Source: Mesobacillus harenae
Lineage (GTDB): Bacteria > Bacillota > Bacilli > Bacillales > Cytobacillaceae
Reading direction: 5' to 3'
NCBI RefSeq assembly: GCF_013343715.1
Contig: NZ_JABUNR010000023.1
Span: 796 to 53,427, forward strand
DNA: 52,632 nucleotides
The notes beneath the pieces were generated by a model. The model did not search any database. It saw only the letters and a list, made by a program, of their open reading frames with translations, and was not told the origin of the DNA. The first letter of the stretch is position 1. Each line of letters starts with the position of its first letter. The position numbers and the translations under genes are program-made. Below, piece after piece: positions 16,520 to 24,822 of this stretch.

Positions 16520-16629
16520 ACAATATGTATCTTACATAAAAATTAACCAAAATGCAATGATTAAATTTGGTATATGAGAACTTTTCCTGTATTCTTTTGT
16601 CAAAGGGTATAAGGAGGAAGGAACATAGA

Positions 16630-17193
16630 ATGAGAATGCTTGAAGAAATTTTAAATCATAACGAAAAATTTGTGGCCGAAAAAAAATATGTGGAATATGC
16701 TTCAGATAAGTTCCCAAACAAGCGAATGGTTATATTAACGTGCATGGACACTAGATTGCTTGAGCTTCTGCCTAAAGCTATTAATGTTAGCAATGGGGAT
16801 GTGAAAATTGTGAAAAATGCGGGTGCCCTAGTTATGCATCCCTTTGGAAGTATTATGAGAAGCCTTCTGGTTGCAGTTTATCAGCTGCAGGCGGAGGAAG
16901 TATTTGTTATTGGCCATTACGATTGTGGAATGAGCGGGATGAAATCAGATGATATTATTAACAATATGAAGAATCGCGGAGTTGAAGACGAAACATTTAA
17001 AACGCTATCCTATTCAGGTATAGACGTGAACCAATGGCTCCATGGCTTTGAAAATGTTAAGGATAGTGTCAAACATAGCGTTGAAATAATTGATAATCAT
17101 CCGTTAATGCCAAATGACGTACCAGTGCATGGACTTGTTATTAATCCGGAAACTGGAAAATTAGACCTTATTGTTGATGGGTATCAGGCTTAG
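16630..17193 (+). CDS. ytiB: Beta-class carbonic anhydrase (YtiB-like)
   Basis: Zn-dependent interconversion of CO2 and bicarbonate. The 187-aa product equals the length of B. subtilis YtiB. Zinc ligands are C38 (CMDTR, which also carries the catalytic Asp40-Arg42 dyad), H96 and C99 (GHYDCG). ATG 16630 follows AAGGAGGAAGGAAC. The upstream-extended reading from 16567 has no ribosome binding site. It is divergent from znuA across a Zur-box region and its 3' end overlaps the convergent yidD by 26 nt. Some YtiB-type proteins have low activity, so the physiological role is inferred. Confidence 0.88.
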   Translation: MRMLEEILNHNEKFVAEKKYVEYASDKFPNKRMVILTCMDTRLLELLPKAINVSNGDVKIVKNAGALVMHPFGSIMRSLLVAVYQLQAEEVFVIGHYDCGMSGMKSDDIINNMKNRGVEDETFKTLSYSGIDVNQWLHGFENVKDSVKHSVEIIDNHPLMPNDVPVHGLVINPETGKLDLIVDGYQA

Positions 17194-17425
17194 GCTGCTT
17201 GGCAGACTGCTTTTCTGGAACGAGGTCAATCCCTCCAGGATGAAAAGGCTGGCATTTAACGATGCGTACAATGGTTAACCATCCACCTCTTAGAGGACCA
17301 AACCTTTGGATGGCTTCAAGCCCATAATGGGAACAAGTAGGATAAAATCGGCATGTAGGCGGTTTTAATGGAGAGATGACTTTCTGATAAAAGCGGATTA
17401 CAGAAATCATTAATCTTTTTAGCAT
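17168..17425 (-). CDS. yidD: Membrane protein insertion efficiency factor YidD
   Basis: An 85-aa protein of the YidD family (ytjA in B. subtilis), which assists YidC/SpoIIIJ-dependent insertion of membrane proteins at the inner face of the membrane. It has the diagnostic C-rich stretch CRFYPTCSHYGLEAI followed by GPLRGGWLTIVRIVKCQPFHPGG, plus an N-terminal amphipathic helix (MLKRLMISVIRFYQKVISP). A GGAAAGGAGT ribosome binding site precedes the ATG. The C-terminal 8 codons overlap the end of ytiB on the other strand. Confidence 0.95.
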   Translation of the reverse strand: MLKRLMISVIRFYQKVISPLKPPTCRFYPTCSHYGLEAIQRFGPLRGGWLTIVRIVKCQPFHPGGIDLVPEKQSAKQPKPDTHQQ

Positions 17426-17561
17426 ATGACTCGACTCCTTTCCTGAAAAAAGATACCATACTATTGAGAAATAGTCTAAATAATGTAATTCAGTTAATGT
17501 TGATGAAAAAAGTCGGGATTTGAGTTATGCTAAGAATAGAATTAATAAAGGAGTGTTTATT

Positions 17562-18035
17562 ATGCCATCAGTAGAAAGCTTTGATTTAGACCACAATGCA
17601 GTTAAAGCTCCCTATGTAAGACATTGCGGAGTTCATAAGGTGGGCAGTGATGGTCTTGTGAATAAATTTGATATTCGTTTTTCACAGCCTAACAAGCAGG
17701 CGATGAAACCGGATGCCATTCATACACTTGAACATTTGCTCGCATTCAATATACGTGAACATGCAGAAAAGTACGATCACTTTGATATTATTGATATCTC
17801 TCCTATGGGCTGCCAGACCGGATATTATTTAGTCGTTAGCGGTGAACCAACAGTGGAGGAAATCATTGACCTTCTTGATGATACAATGAAGGCGGCAGTT
17901 GAAATCACCGATATTCCCGCAGCTAACGAAAAACAGTGCGGCCAAGCGAAGCTTCATGATCTCGAAGGAGCTAAACGTTTGATGCGTTACTGGCTTGACC
18001 AAGATAAAAACACACTGAAAGAAGTGTTTGCTTAA
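17562..18035 (+). CDS. luxS: S-ribosylhomocysteine lyase (LuxS)
   Basis: Cleaves S-ribosylhomocysteine to homocysteine and DPD, the AI-2 precursor, recycling the product of SAM-dependent methylation. The 157-aa product has H54 and H58 (HTLEH) and C126 as Fe/Zn ligands and catalytic C84 (MGCQTGYY), at the same positions as in B. subtilis LuxS. The ATG is 7-8 nt after AAAGGAG. The frame extends 14 codons upstream, but the ribosome binding site places the start here. Monocistronic, with a strong terminator. It fits functionally with metK further along. Confidence 0.97.
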   Translation: MPSVESFDLDHNAVKAPYVRHCGVHKVGSDGLVNKFDIRFSQPNKQAMKPDAIHTLEHLLAFNIREHAEKYDHFDIIDISPMGCQTGYYLVVSGEPTVEEIIDLLDDTMKAAVEITDIPAANEKQCGQAKLHDLEGAKRLMRYWLDQDKNTLKEVFA

Positions 18036-18052
18036 TATAATTTTCGCTATTA

Positions 18053-18085
18053 AAAATCCTGTTCAAATTTGAACAGGATTTTTTC
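18053..18085. terminator. Bidirectional terminator between luxS and ytzI
   Basis: The perfect palindrome AATCCTGTTCAAATTTGAACAGGATT is flanked by A5 on the left and T-rich sequence on the right. Confidence 0.9.
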
Positions 18086-18107
18086 GTGGGTTTTAATTGA
18101 AAAACAA

Positions 18108-18278
18108 TCATTTCTCGTCCAGCTTTTTTACTGTTTCTTCTTGATCTTTGTCTTCGAAAAGGTGTTCTTGTACTGGGTCAACCGTATGTTTAAAGGAATA
18201 CGCCTTTGAAGTTGTGATCACTGCAAGAAGTAGTACAACAATTACAATTACAACCGAAATAACTAACACTGTGTACAT
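18108..18278 (-). CDS. ytzI: YtzI-like small membrane protein (56 aa)
   Basis: A single transmembrane segment (MYTVLVISVVIVIVVLLLAV) is followed by a hydrophilic charged tail ending KKLDEK. The ATG (18276-18278) follows AAAGGAGG by 7 nt. Size, topology and location between luxS and dps match YtzI of B. subtilis, a small protein of unknown function. The plus-strand reading of the same DNA (18148-18363) has no ribosome binding site and an implausible Thr/Ile-rich composition. Confidence 0.8.
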   Translation of the reverse strand: MYTVLVISVVIVIVVLLLAVITTSKAYSFKHTVDPVQEHLFEDKDQEETVKKLDEK

Positions 18279-18351
18279 AAAAAATCCTCCTTTGCCTCAA
18301 AATGATTTTAACACGTTTTTAACTAGGATAGGGACAAAATCGTCTTTTGAT

Positions 18352-18376
18352 GTTTTGCAATGAAGAGACGGGGAAT
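18352..18376 (+). promoter_or_regulatory. Candidate sigma-B promoter for dps
   Basis: GTTTTG (18352-18357), a 12-nt spacer, GGGGAAT (18370-18376), close to the sigma-B pattern GTTTAA/GGGWAW. B. subtilis dps is a sigma-B general-stress gene. The start of transcription would fall only about 17 nt before the ATG. Confidence 0.45.
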
Positions 18377-18399
18377 AATACTTCATAGGAGGAGATACT

Positions 18400-18843
18400 A
18401 TGTCAAACGAACAATTATTACAATCCGTAAACCGCCAGGTAGCAAACTGGACAGTACTTTATGTAAAACTCCACAATTACCATTGGTACGTTAAAGGACC
18501 GCACTTTTTTACTTTGCATGCAAAATTTGAAGAATTATACGACGAGGCCGGTCTAGTTGTCGATGAGTTTGCAGAGAGAATGCTTGCTCTAGGCGGGAAG
18601 CCGGTTGGGACAATGAAAGAATGCCTAGAACTCTCATCAATTGAGGAAGCATCCGGTAAGGAAAAAGAAGAAGAAATGGTTAGAACCTTAAAAGATGACT
18701 TTTCTAAAATTGCAGATGAAATCCAGCAAGGCATCGAGCTTGCACAAGAAATAGACGATGAAGGTACTGCTGATATGCTTTTAGCTGTTAAAAAGAATTT
18801 ACGGAAGCATATATGGATGTTCACAGCTTACCTTGGAGATTAA
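18400..18843 (+). CDS. dps: Dps-family ferritin-like DNA-protection protein
   Basis: A 147-aa mini-ferritin expected to form a 12-mer that oxidises and stores Fe(II) and protects DNA under stress. The ferroxidase signature is HNYHWYVKGPHFFTLHAKFEELYDEA (His28 and His40), followed by VVDEFAERMLALGGKP with the Asp and Glu ligands. The ATG is 7 nt after AGGAGG. Neighbours match the B. subtilis dps (ytkB) locus between luxS and ytkD. An MrgA-type role is the main alternative, but the sigma-B-like promoter favours Dps. Confidence 0.93.
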   Translation: MSNEQLLQSVNRQVANWTVLYVKLHNYHWYVKGPHFFTLHAKFEELYDEAGLVVDEFAERMLALGGKPVGTMKECLELSSIEEASGKEKEEEMVRTLKDDFSKIADEIQQGIELAQEIDDEGTADMLLAVKKNLRKHIWMFTAYLGD

Positions 18844-18892
18844 TACTTAATACCGATAAGCCGGTGGTAGAAACGCCGGATAAATTGTCGCC

Positions 18893-18933
18893 AAAAGGGG
18901 TTCGGGAAGATTCCGAATCCCTTTTGTTTTTTT
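18893..18933 (+). terminator. Terminator of dps
   Basis: AAAAGGGGTTCGG pairs with CCGAATCCCTTTT (one G-U pair) and is followed by GTTTTTTT. Confidence 0.85.
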
Positions 18934-19047
18934 GCTATTGCTAGAGAATCCCCGATAAAGTTAACCATTATTGGTCTATCCGGGCATTTTACCATTCTTT
19001 TTTTAGATTTAAGGCAGTAGAATCCCCAAGAGATGGTTAAGAGATAA

Positions 19048-19096
19048 ATAAAAGACCTTAGACAATCTCGATATGGAACGAGTTTGTCTAAGGTCT
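19048..19096 (-). terminator. Long hairpin, probable terminator of the 19176-19433 gene
   Basis: A 13-bp perfect outer stem AGACCTTAGACAA/TTGTCTAAGGTCT with an inner CTCG/CGAG. On the minus strand it is followed by TTTATTTATC. It lies 80 bp beyond the stop of the minus-strand gene. Confidence 0.55.
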
Positions 19097-19175
19097 GAAC
19101 TGGGTTGCTATTAGAATTCGACATTCGTACCATCTTTAACGATGATCCGCACTCATCGCAATATGTATAAGCTAA

Positions 19176-19433
19176 TTAATGAATATTGCGTGTTTGAAAG
19201 GGTGCCATCTTTGTCCCGCCAAATTCATCCTGGGCAAACTTGCCTTTTAGGCTTTCAATTAGGTATATACCCATCAGGTCATACAGTTCTTGTTTATCAA
19301 GATCCTTTATTAGACTTAGCAAATCCTCATGGCTCATTTCCTCAAGGAAAGCAAAAGCAAGCATATCGATATCTTCTTCATCGCCTGTCAGTTTATTTCT
19401 GTAAAGTTCATATAGCTCATCAATAAGTTTCAA
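19176..19433 (-). CDS. DUF6154-like small acidic protein
   Basis: An 85-aa conserved Bacillaceae protein of unknown function. I associate it with DUF6154 from the pattern KLIDELYELYRNKLTGDEEDIDMLAFAFLEE...LLSLIKDLDKQELYDLMGIYLIE. It is all-helical in appearance, acidic, soluble and cysteine-free. A TTG start (19431-19433) lies 6 nt after GAGGTG. The GTG three codons upstream is part of the ribosome binding site itself. Position between dps and ytkD is typical of Bacillus genomes. Confidence 0.75.
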   Translation of the reverse strand: MKLIDELYELYRNKLTGDEEDIDMLAFAFLEEMSHEDLLSLIKDLDKQELYDLMGIYLIESLKGKFAQDEFGGTKMAPFQTRNIH

Positions 19434-19664
19434 TTTTCTCACCTCTTATCCGCCTATTTCGTTCGCAAAGTTCACAGATAGGTTCTGCACTATATCTATT
19501 TAATACCCTTCCAATAAAAAAATATTCCTTTTAATGTTGCGGTCTTATTCTAGAAAGTTGCTCTCTTATAAGCATATCATTAAAAAACTGAAACATAATA
19601 ACATTAATGAATTTTTTAAAAAAAATTGCGAGAAACCAAATACATTACGCTTGGAGGGTGAGGA

Positions 19665-19982
19665 TTGGGCCAGCAAAAGAAAACCTATTACATTAATGTG
19701 GGAAGTGGAGAAATTTCTCAAAGCAGCACTGCTTCATCTTGGAATTATGAAATAAAAGCTACGGACGAAGAAGTAACTTTACTCCGAGAATACTTTGATC
19801 AAAGTTATACAACAGACTGGCAAAACTTTTTTAGAGCCCATGTTCCTTATGTCCAGTATCATTATGACCGAGAAAATGATGCTTACGACGAGACATTAAC
19901 AAAAGTTTATGAAATGATTTATGAACTTGGAGATGAACAGGCAAAATCACATATCGAAAGCATGGGGATTCTCTCAAACTAA
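19665..19982 (+). CDS. Conserved Bacillaceae hypothetical protein (105 aa)
   Basis: I recognise this as a protein conserved beside ytkD in Bacilli but know of no established function. It is soluble and acidic, starts MGQQKKTYYINVGSGEISQS, and contains the aromatic-rich segment FRAHVPYVQYHYDRENDAYDE and a helical C-terminus. A TTG start lies 6 nt after GGAGGG. A terminator follows 6 bp after the stop, so it is monocistronic. Some databases call relatives 'hydrolase', for which I see no catalytic motif. Confidence 0.75.
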   Translation: MGQQKKTYYINVGSGEISQSSTASSWNYEIKATDEEVTLLREYFDQSYTTDWQNFFRAHVPYVQYHYDRENDAYDETLTKVYEMIYELGDEQAKSHIESMGILSN

Positions 19983-19987
19983 CCAAG

Positions 19988-20013
19988 AGCCGCAGCCAAC
20001 CTGCGGCTTTTTA
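19988..20013 (+). terminator. Terminator
   Basis: AGCCGCAG/CTGCGGCT stem with a CCAAC loop and a T5 run. Confidence 0.88.
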
Positions 20014-20151
20014 TTTGGTTTCTTGTTTGTTTGATTGTATTCTAGAAAAGTGGACAAAATTACGCTGAACAAGAATTTCGAATGAGAAACAATTTACATA
20101 CACAAAAAGAAAGAATGTTCTTTATTAATGTTTACAAAAGTGAGGCTAGCT

Positions 20152-20616
20152 ATGGAGAAATTTTATGATATGAACGGGGAAGCCGTCAGTTTATCTCTAA
20201 GTACGAATGCTTTTAGCATGGAGCCGGAACATGTATTAGTAATATGCCGGTATCAAGAGAAATGGCTGATGACCGATCATAAAAAGCGGGGCTGGGAGTT
20301 TCCGGGAGGCAAACGGGAACAGAATGAGTCGCTTGAAGAGACTGCACATCGGGAAGTATACGAGGAAACTGGAGCTCGATTAGCGAAACTTATTCCAATC
20401 GGTGAATATAAAATAGGGATTGGAGATACTTCATTTGTTAAAAGAGTCTATTATGGTGAAGCAGGCTTAATGGAAAGTCTTAACTCGTTTTATGAAACAA
20501 ACGGTCCCGTGCTTGTGTCAGGCGACCTATTAGAAGACCGGTTTAAGCCACATTTTAGTTTTATTATGAAGGATAAGGTAATTGAGAAGTGTATTGGTCT
20601 TGTAAATTATATATAG
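20152..20616 (+). CDS. ytkD: Nudix nucleoside triphosphatase YtkD
   Basis: A MutT-type Nudix hydrolase. B. subtilis YtkD hydrolyses 8-oxo-dGTP and other NTPs and helps protect against oxidative mutagenesis. The product is 154 aa against 158 in B. subtilis. The complete Nudix box (G-x5-E-x7-REVYEETGA) falls at about residues 51-73, following WEFPGG. ATG 20152 is preceded by a weak GAGG. An in-frame ATG eight codons upstream (20128) has no ribosome binding site and does not fit the family N-terminus. No operon partner. Confidence 0.9.
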   Translation: MEKFYDMNGEAVSLSLSTNAFSMEPEHVLVICRYQEKWLMTDHKKRGWEFPGGKREQNESLEETAHREVYEETGARLAKLIPIGEYKIGIGDTSFVKRVYYGEAGLMESLNSFYETNGPVLVSGDLLEDRFKPHFSFIMKDKVIEKCIGLVNYI

Positions 20617-20837
20617 GATTCAGTTTAACAACGCCATATTACTAGGTGCAGGTTCCGTTTTAAATAAACTAGCAGCCAGTTCAGACAAGTTCCTAACGTG
20701 ACATAAAATGAAACACCTTCCAAACAGGGGCACAGATCCTTCGATTTAAATACAGTTGAAATCTAAATAGCCATCCCATTCGCACCCCTACCTAAGCTTC
20801 CTGCTTGTACTGGATGTTAGACGCAACTCTTATTACA

Positions 20838-20866
20838 AAGGGCAGCCTTTGTTAGTTGGCTACCCA
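20838..20866 (-). terminator. Terminator of the ytlACD operon
   Basis: On the minus strand GGGTAGCC, a loop, GGCTGCCC then TTTGTAAT. The stem ends at the ytlD stop codon. Confidence 0.7.
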
Positions 20867-21666
20867 TTTTTAATCAGCTTCTTTTCTAACAGATCTACTG
20901 CCTGATACATGATCGTAGCTAGCACCGCGATTAAAAGAAGTGAGAGCATAACAAGTGTAAAGTTAAATACCTGAAAGCCATATATAATCATATAACCCAA
21001 TCCTTTTGCAGAGACGAGAAACTCCCCGACAATTACACCTACCCAGGAAAGTCCAACGTTTACTTTCAAAGTTGAAATAATCGTTGGGAACGATGCTGGC
21101 AAAATGGCCTCACGAAAGCATTGGACTCGGGTGGCTCCAAAAGTTTTTAATACAGTTACATAATTAGGGTCAACTTCCTTAAAGGATGTATAGACAACGA
21201 TGGTGGTAATGATTATAGAAATAATCGCACCCATAGCGATAATGGACGTGAAACCAGGGCCTAGTGCAACAATAAGAATTGGACCTAGTGCGACTTTTGG
21301 CATTGCATTCAATATGACTAGATAGGGATCAAGAATATCAGAAAGTAGCGGTGACCACCACAGAATAGCCGCGAGCAATGTCCCTAGAAAGGTTCCTAGT
21401 ATGAATCCTACAACGGTTTCAGTTAAGGTTACTCCAACATTCATAGCAAGAGAACCGTCGTTCATTTTTTGGATAAATAGGTTCCAGATTTTTGAGGGAG
21501 AGCTGAATATGAGCTGATCAATCCAGTCTTTTTGGCTGGCAAGCTCCCAGCTAGAAAAGAACAGCAAAAAAATGACCAGCTGATAGAAACGAATCCATCG
21601 TTTTTTATTTATTAATGTCTTAAGGTAATCCTGATGAAGGAGTTCAATACTTTTCTGGTTCTTCAA
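20860..21666 (-). CDS. ytlD: ABC transporter permease YtlD (NitT/TauT/ThiX type)
   Basis: A 268-aa inner-membrane permease of the BPD_transp_1 family with six predicted hydrophobic segments and an EAA-like loop (VLKTFGATRVQCFREAILPASFPTI). It forms an importer with ytlC and ytlA. The TTG start lies inside the ytlC end (23-nt overlap, different frame) after GGAGCAGC, indicating coupled translation. The substrate is not proven. The set resembles importers for thiamine-pyrimidine precursors or sulfonates, and I see no TPP riboswitch upstream to settle it. Confidence 0.88.
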   Translation of the reverse strand: MKNQKSIELLHQDYLKTLINKKRWIRFYQLVIFLLFFSSWELASQKDWIDQLIFSSPSKIWNLFIQKMNDGSLAMNVGVTLTETVVGFILGTFLGTLLAAILWWSPLLSDILDPYLVILNAMPKVALGPILIVALGPGFTSIIAMGAIISIIITTIVVYTSFKEVDPNYVTVLKTFGATRVQCFREAILPASFPTIISTLKVNVGLSWVGVIVGEFLVSAKGLGYMIIYGFQVFNFTLVMLSLLLIAVLATIMYQAVDLLEKKLIKNG

Positions 21667-22423
21667 GCTGCTCCAGCTCCTTCCATATCATCTGGAAAAG
21701 TTCAGCAAACCGTCGGTGGTTTCGAGCCTTAAAAGGCGTCAGGTTTCTTAATTCCTCTGGTATTGTAAAGGTTTTGTGAAGTCTGCCTGGCTGAGGTGAA
21801 AACAGAAAGATTCGATCACTCATGGCGATTGCTTCGCCAATATCATGGGTCACTAGAATTGCTGTTTTTCCGAATTGTTTTAAAGTGTTTGATACAAGAT
21901 CTTCCAGCTTAAGTTTAGTTTGATAATCAAGAGCGGAGAATGGTTCATCCAACATTAGCAGCTTCGGTTCAGTTGCAAGTGTCCTTACAAGGGCGACACG
22001 CTGACGCATTCCTCCTGATAAATGTCTGGGCAATTTGCTTTCTACCCCTTTTAATCCCATTTGATGCAGAAGCGATAAGGCTTCGCTCCTGGTTTTATCG
22101 TTAAGCACCTGGTTCATTTTAAGGCCAAGTGTTATATTTTCTTCGATTGTCTTCCAGGGGAACAAGTAATCCTGCTGCAGCATATAGCCGATTTTATTAT
22201 CCCCATCCCCAATGGGACGATTTTCAAGTTCCACTTTACCTTCTGTTGGTTTAATCAATCCTGCTACAATCGATAGCAACGTTGTTTTGCCGCAGCCGCT
22301 TGGACCTAGGAAGGAGATAAATTCTCCCTCTTGTACGTCCAATGTAATATCAGAGAGGGCAGTGGTTGCTGATGATTTTGTGAAATACGTGTGATGGATA
22401 TGGTTAATCGTAAGGAAATCCAT
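21644..22423 (-). CDS. ytlC: ABC transporter ATPase YtlC
   Basis: A 259-aa ATPase of the NitT/TauT class. Walker A is GPSGCGKTT (near residue 42), the Q-loop follows YMLQQDYLFPW, the signature is LSGGMRQRVALVRTL, Walker B is LLMLDEPFSALD, and the H-loop is in TAILVTHDIGEA. It energises the YtlA/YtlD importer. It lies 18 bp after ytlA and overlaps ytlD. Confidence 0.93.
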   Translation of the reverse strand: MDFLTINHIHHTYFTKSSATTALSDITLDVQEGEFISFLGPSGCGKTTLLSIVAGLIKPTEGKVELENRPIGDGDNKIGYMLQQDYLFPWKTIEENITLGLKMNQVLNDKTRSEALSLLHQMGLKGVESKLPRHLSGGMRQRVALVRTLATEPKLLMLDEPFSALDYQTKLKLEDLVSNTLKQFGKTAILVTHDIGEAIAMSDRIFLFSPQPGRLHKTFTIPEELRNLTPFKARNHRRFAELFQMIWKELEQLEEPEKY

Positions 22424-22441
22424 CAGGCAATCCCCTCCTCA

Positions 22442-23437
22442 TTATTTCATGCTTTTTTCTGCTGCCTCTGTATCAACAAGAGTGTTGTAATTTACTTGTT
22501 GAGGAAGTTCTCCGGCTTCACCCATAATATCCTGCAGGTTATTCCATTCCTCTTCATCTAGAATCGGATCTGTGGCAAAGGAACCCTGGCTTTTATAGCG
22601 GTCTATAACGGTTTCGATAATCTCGATGTCTGTGTCTTTAAAATACGGTTCTAGTAATTGTGCCGTTTCCTTTGCACTGTGGGAATCTACCCATTGCTGT
22701 GCCTTATAGACAGCTTTAGTGAATTTATCGATTAACTCAGGATTTTCCTTCATAAAGCTTTGTTTAGCCATGAATGTAGTGTAAGGAACATGGCCAGATT
22801 CAGTTCCAAACGAGGCGACGATGTGACCCCTGCCTTCTTTTTCAAAAATACTTGCAGTCGGCTCAAATAACTGGACGAATTCACCAGTTCCCGAAGCAAA
22901 GGCGTTTGCTATATTTGCAAAATCAACATTTTGAATTAAATTTAAGTCTGCATGAGGGTCAATCCCTTGTTGTTTTAATACGAATTCCCCGACCATCTGG
23001 GGCATTCCGCCTTTTCGCTGGCCTAGAAAAGTCGTTCCCTTTAAAAGATCCCAGCTGAAGTTATCAATCTTCTCCCTGGAAACGAGGAAGGTTCCATCTG
23101 TTTGGGTCAATTGGGCAAAGTTGATGACTGGATCATTTGACCCCTGGGCATAGACATAAATAGAAGTTTCAGAACCCACGAGAGCTATGTCGGCTCCATC
23201 TGAAAGAAGGGTTGTCATTGTTTTATCTCCCCCCCAGGTGGTAGTAAGGTCCACTTTTAGACCTTCTTCTTCAAAAAATCCTTTTTCAAGGGCAATATAT
23301 TGAGGAGCATAGAAAATAGACCTTGTTACTTCTGCAACGCGGATAGTATCGACCTTTTGCTTCCCGCACGCTGCAAGAGGTATGATTAAGACAATCGTAA
23401 AGAGCAGTAACGTTCCAGCTTTCCACCACTTTTTCAT
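22442..23437 (-). CDS. ytlA: Substrate-binding lipoprotein YtlA (NMT1/THI5-like)
   Basis: A 331-aa lipoprotein. The signal peptide ends at lipobox LAAC, with Cys24 lipidated. The mature part is an NMT1/THI5-like periplasmic-binding fold (IRVAEVTRSIFYAPQYIALEKGFFEEEGLKVDL, then TLLSDGADIALVGSE), as in ThiY/SsuA/TauA proteins. It captures the ligand for the YtlD/YtlC importer, probably a pyrimidine thiamine precursor or a related small molecule. First gene of the operon, with an AGGAGG ribosome binding site. No riboswitch is visible in the 110 bp between it and ytmA. Confidence 0.88.
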   Translation of the reverse strand: MKKWWKAGTLLLFTIVLIIPLAACGKQKVDTIRVAEVTRSIFYAPQYIALEKGFFEEEGLKVDLTTTWGGDKTMTTLLSDGADIALVGSETSIYVYAQGSNDPVINFAQLTQTDGTFLVSREKIDNFSWDLLKGTTFLGQRKGGMPQMVGEFVLKQQGIDPHADLNLIQNVDFANIANAFASGTGEFVQLFEPTASIFEKEGRGHIVASFGTESGHVPYTTFMAKQSFMKENPELIDKFTKAVYKAQQWVDSHSAKETAQLLEPYFKDTDIEIIETVIDRYKSQGSFATDPILDEEEWNNLQDIMGEAGELPQQVNYNTLVDTEAAEKSMK

Positions 23438-23548
23438 TAAGTAACCTCCTGATCATTTTGCTTATTCTAAACTTAGGATATCTTATGATGGTGCCAAAAT
23501 TGTGTGAATGCCTAGGAATAAAAATTGCTAGAGAGGAGGAAATCAGCA

Positions 23549-24337
23549 GTGTATCTGGATGGACAAATTATTTCATCTCAGAAATTCCCATCGCCAAATC
23601 CTGGTGTGGAGTTATCTGTTATAACGTACATGTCCAGCAGCCTTAAAGTTAAGGGGTTGCTAGCGGTACCAAGGCGGCAGGCCAGCCAGGAGGGGTTTCT
23701 TTATTTACGAGGGGGAATAAAAAATATCGGAAAGGTAAGACCTGCTAGAATAGCACAGTTTGCTGCGGAAGGTTTTATTGTATTCGCTCCCTTTTACAGA
23801 GGGAATCAGGGAGGTGAAGGGAATGAAGACTTTGCTGGCAATGATAGAGAGGATGCTTTTGGAGCGTTTAAGCTTCTCCTGAATTATCCTGGAATAAAAC
23901 ATGTTCATATCTTTGGCTTTTCCAGAGGGGGTGTAATGGCTCTTTTGACGGCGATTGAGTTTCCCGAGGCTGCTTCCGTTGTCACATGGGGTGGTGTAAG
24001 CGATATGTTCTTAACATATGCGGAGAGGAAAGACCTGCGAAGAATGATGAAGAGAGTGATAGGCGGGACTCCAGCAAAGTATCCGTTAAGATACCGTACA
24101 CGGACGCCATTATACCGGCTGGACCAACTTGAAGCCCCTGTCCTAATTATTCATGGGAGCAGGGATAAAAACGTTTCAGTGGATCATGCATACCGTCTAG
24201 AAAACAGGCTCAAGGAGCTTGGCAAATCTGTTACAAGCTGGTATTTTGAAAAGTATACTCATTATTTTCCACCGCACATTAACCGCGATACTGTTAAAGA
24301 TTTATGTATTTGGATGAAAAAACAGGCAGAAAAATGA
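23549..24337 (+). CDS. ytmA: Alpha/beta hydrolase YtmA (prolyl-oligopeptidase-like S9 fold)
   Basis: A 262-aa cytoplasmic alpha/beta hydrolase. The nucleophile elbow is GFSRGG, the Asp is in IIHGSRDKNVSVDHAY, and the late His is in KYTHYFPP, giving a plausible Ser-Asp-His triad. An N-terminal beta region (VYLDGQIISSQKFPSPNPG) precedes the core. It is similar to B. subtilis YtmA (about 257 aa), whose substrate is unknown. A GTG start lies 8 nt after GAGGAGGA. The longer reading from 23525 would start before the ribosome binding site. It is 36 bp upstream of ytmB and likely in one operon with it. Confidence 0.87.
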   Translation: MYLDGQIISSQKFPSPNPGVELSVITYMSSSLKVKGLLAVPRRQASQEGFLYLRGGIKNIGKVRPARIAQFAAEGFIVFAPFYRGNQGGEGNEDFAGNDREDAFGAFKLLLNYPGIKHVHIFGFSRGGVMALLTAIEFPEAASVVTWGGVSDMFLTYAERKDLRRMMKRVIGGTPAKYPLRYRTRTPLYRLDQLEAPVLIIHGSRDKNVSVDHAYRLENRLKELGKSVTSWYFEKYTHYFPPHINRDTVKDLCIWMKKQAEK

Positions 24338-24373
24338 TAAGATGGTGAAAAGGAACTATAAGGAGAGAGTAAA

Positions 24374-24616
24374 ATGGGAATGCCTTTAGAATTGAATACA
24401 TTAATCGTTACGAAAGGCAGAGAAAAACGGGTGGAGGAAAACCTGTTTTCCCTGCTCAAAGAAGGGTATCGGCTTTACCCGATTAATATTCCTATAGAAG
24501 TAAGAAAAACAGTTGATGGTGAAACTACAGGGACAGCAGTTATCAAGAAAGTAGAGTGGGAGAACAATTCGACTACTGTCATTTATCAGCTAGTCGCTCT
24601 AAACTCCACAAACTAG
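24374..24616 (+). CDS. ytmB: YtmB, DUF2584 family protein
   Basis: An 80-aa conserved Bacillaceae protein of unknown function (DUF2584), with N-terminus MPLELNTLIVTKG and a mixed alpha/beta pattern ending in a strand-rich VIYQLVALN. A good ribosome binding site (AAGGAGAG) precedes it, it follows ytmA closely, and a terminator lies about 75 bp downstream. Confidence 0.85.
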   Translation: MGMPLELNTLIVTKGREKRVEENLFSLLKEGYRLYPINIPIEVRKTVDGETTGTAVIKKVEWENNSTTVIYQLVALNSTN

Positions 24617-24690
24617 ATAGTCATGCAAGTCGCTGGATGCGGAACTGGATGAAAGCCAAAGCATACGATTATTGGCCTCTAAAGAATAAA

Positions 24691-24727
24691 AGCCGTTGAT
24701 TCCATTGGAATAACGGTTCTTTTTTCT
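24691..24727 (+). terminator. Terminator of ytmAB
   Basis: AGCCGTTGATTCC pairs with GGAATAACGGTT around ATTG (one bulge, one G-U pair), then T7. The bases between here and 24823 show no gene. Confidence 0.75.
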
Positions 24728-24822
24728 ATTTTCATGGACGTATATTGCGATGTACTACCTCTCTGGAAATACGCTAAGCTTCCCGCGTGCTTAAGCTCGG
24801 TCTGCTACAAAAGCTTAATAGG

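Noticed and set aside
18148..18363. 71-codon plus-strand frame between luxS and dps
   Set aside because: No ribosome binding site. The opposite strand encodes YtzI with a perfect one.
18840..19133. 97-codon minus-strand frame next to dps
   Set aside because: It crosses the dps terminator and the long inverted repeat and lacks a start signal.
23438..23548. TPP riboswitch in front of ytlA
   Set aside because: No CUGAGA or ACCUGAUC core is present, so substrate assignment to thiamine precursors cannot be supported this way.
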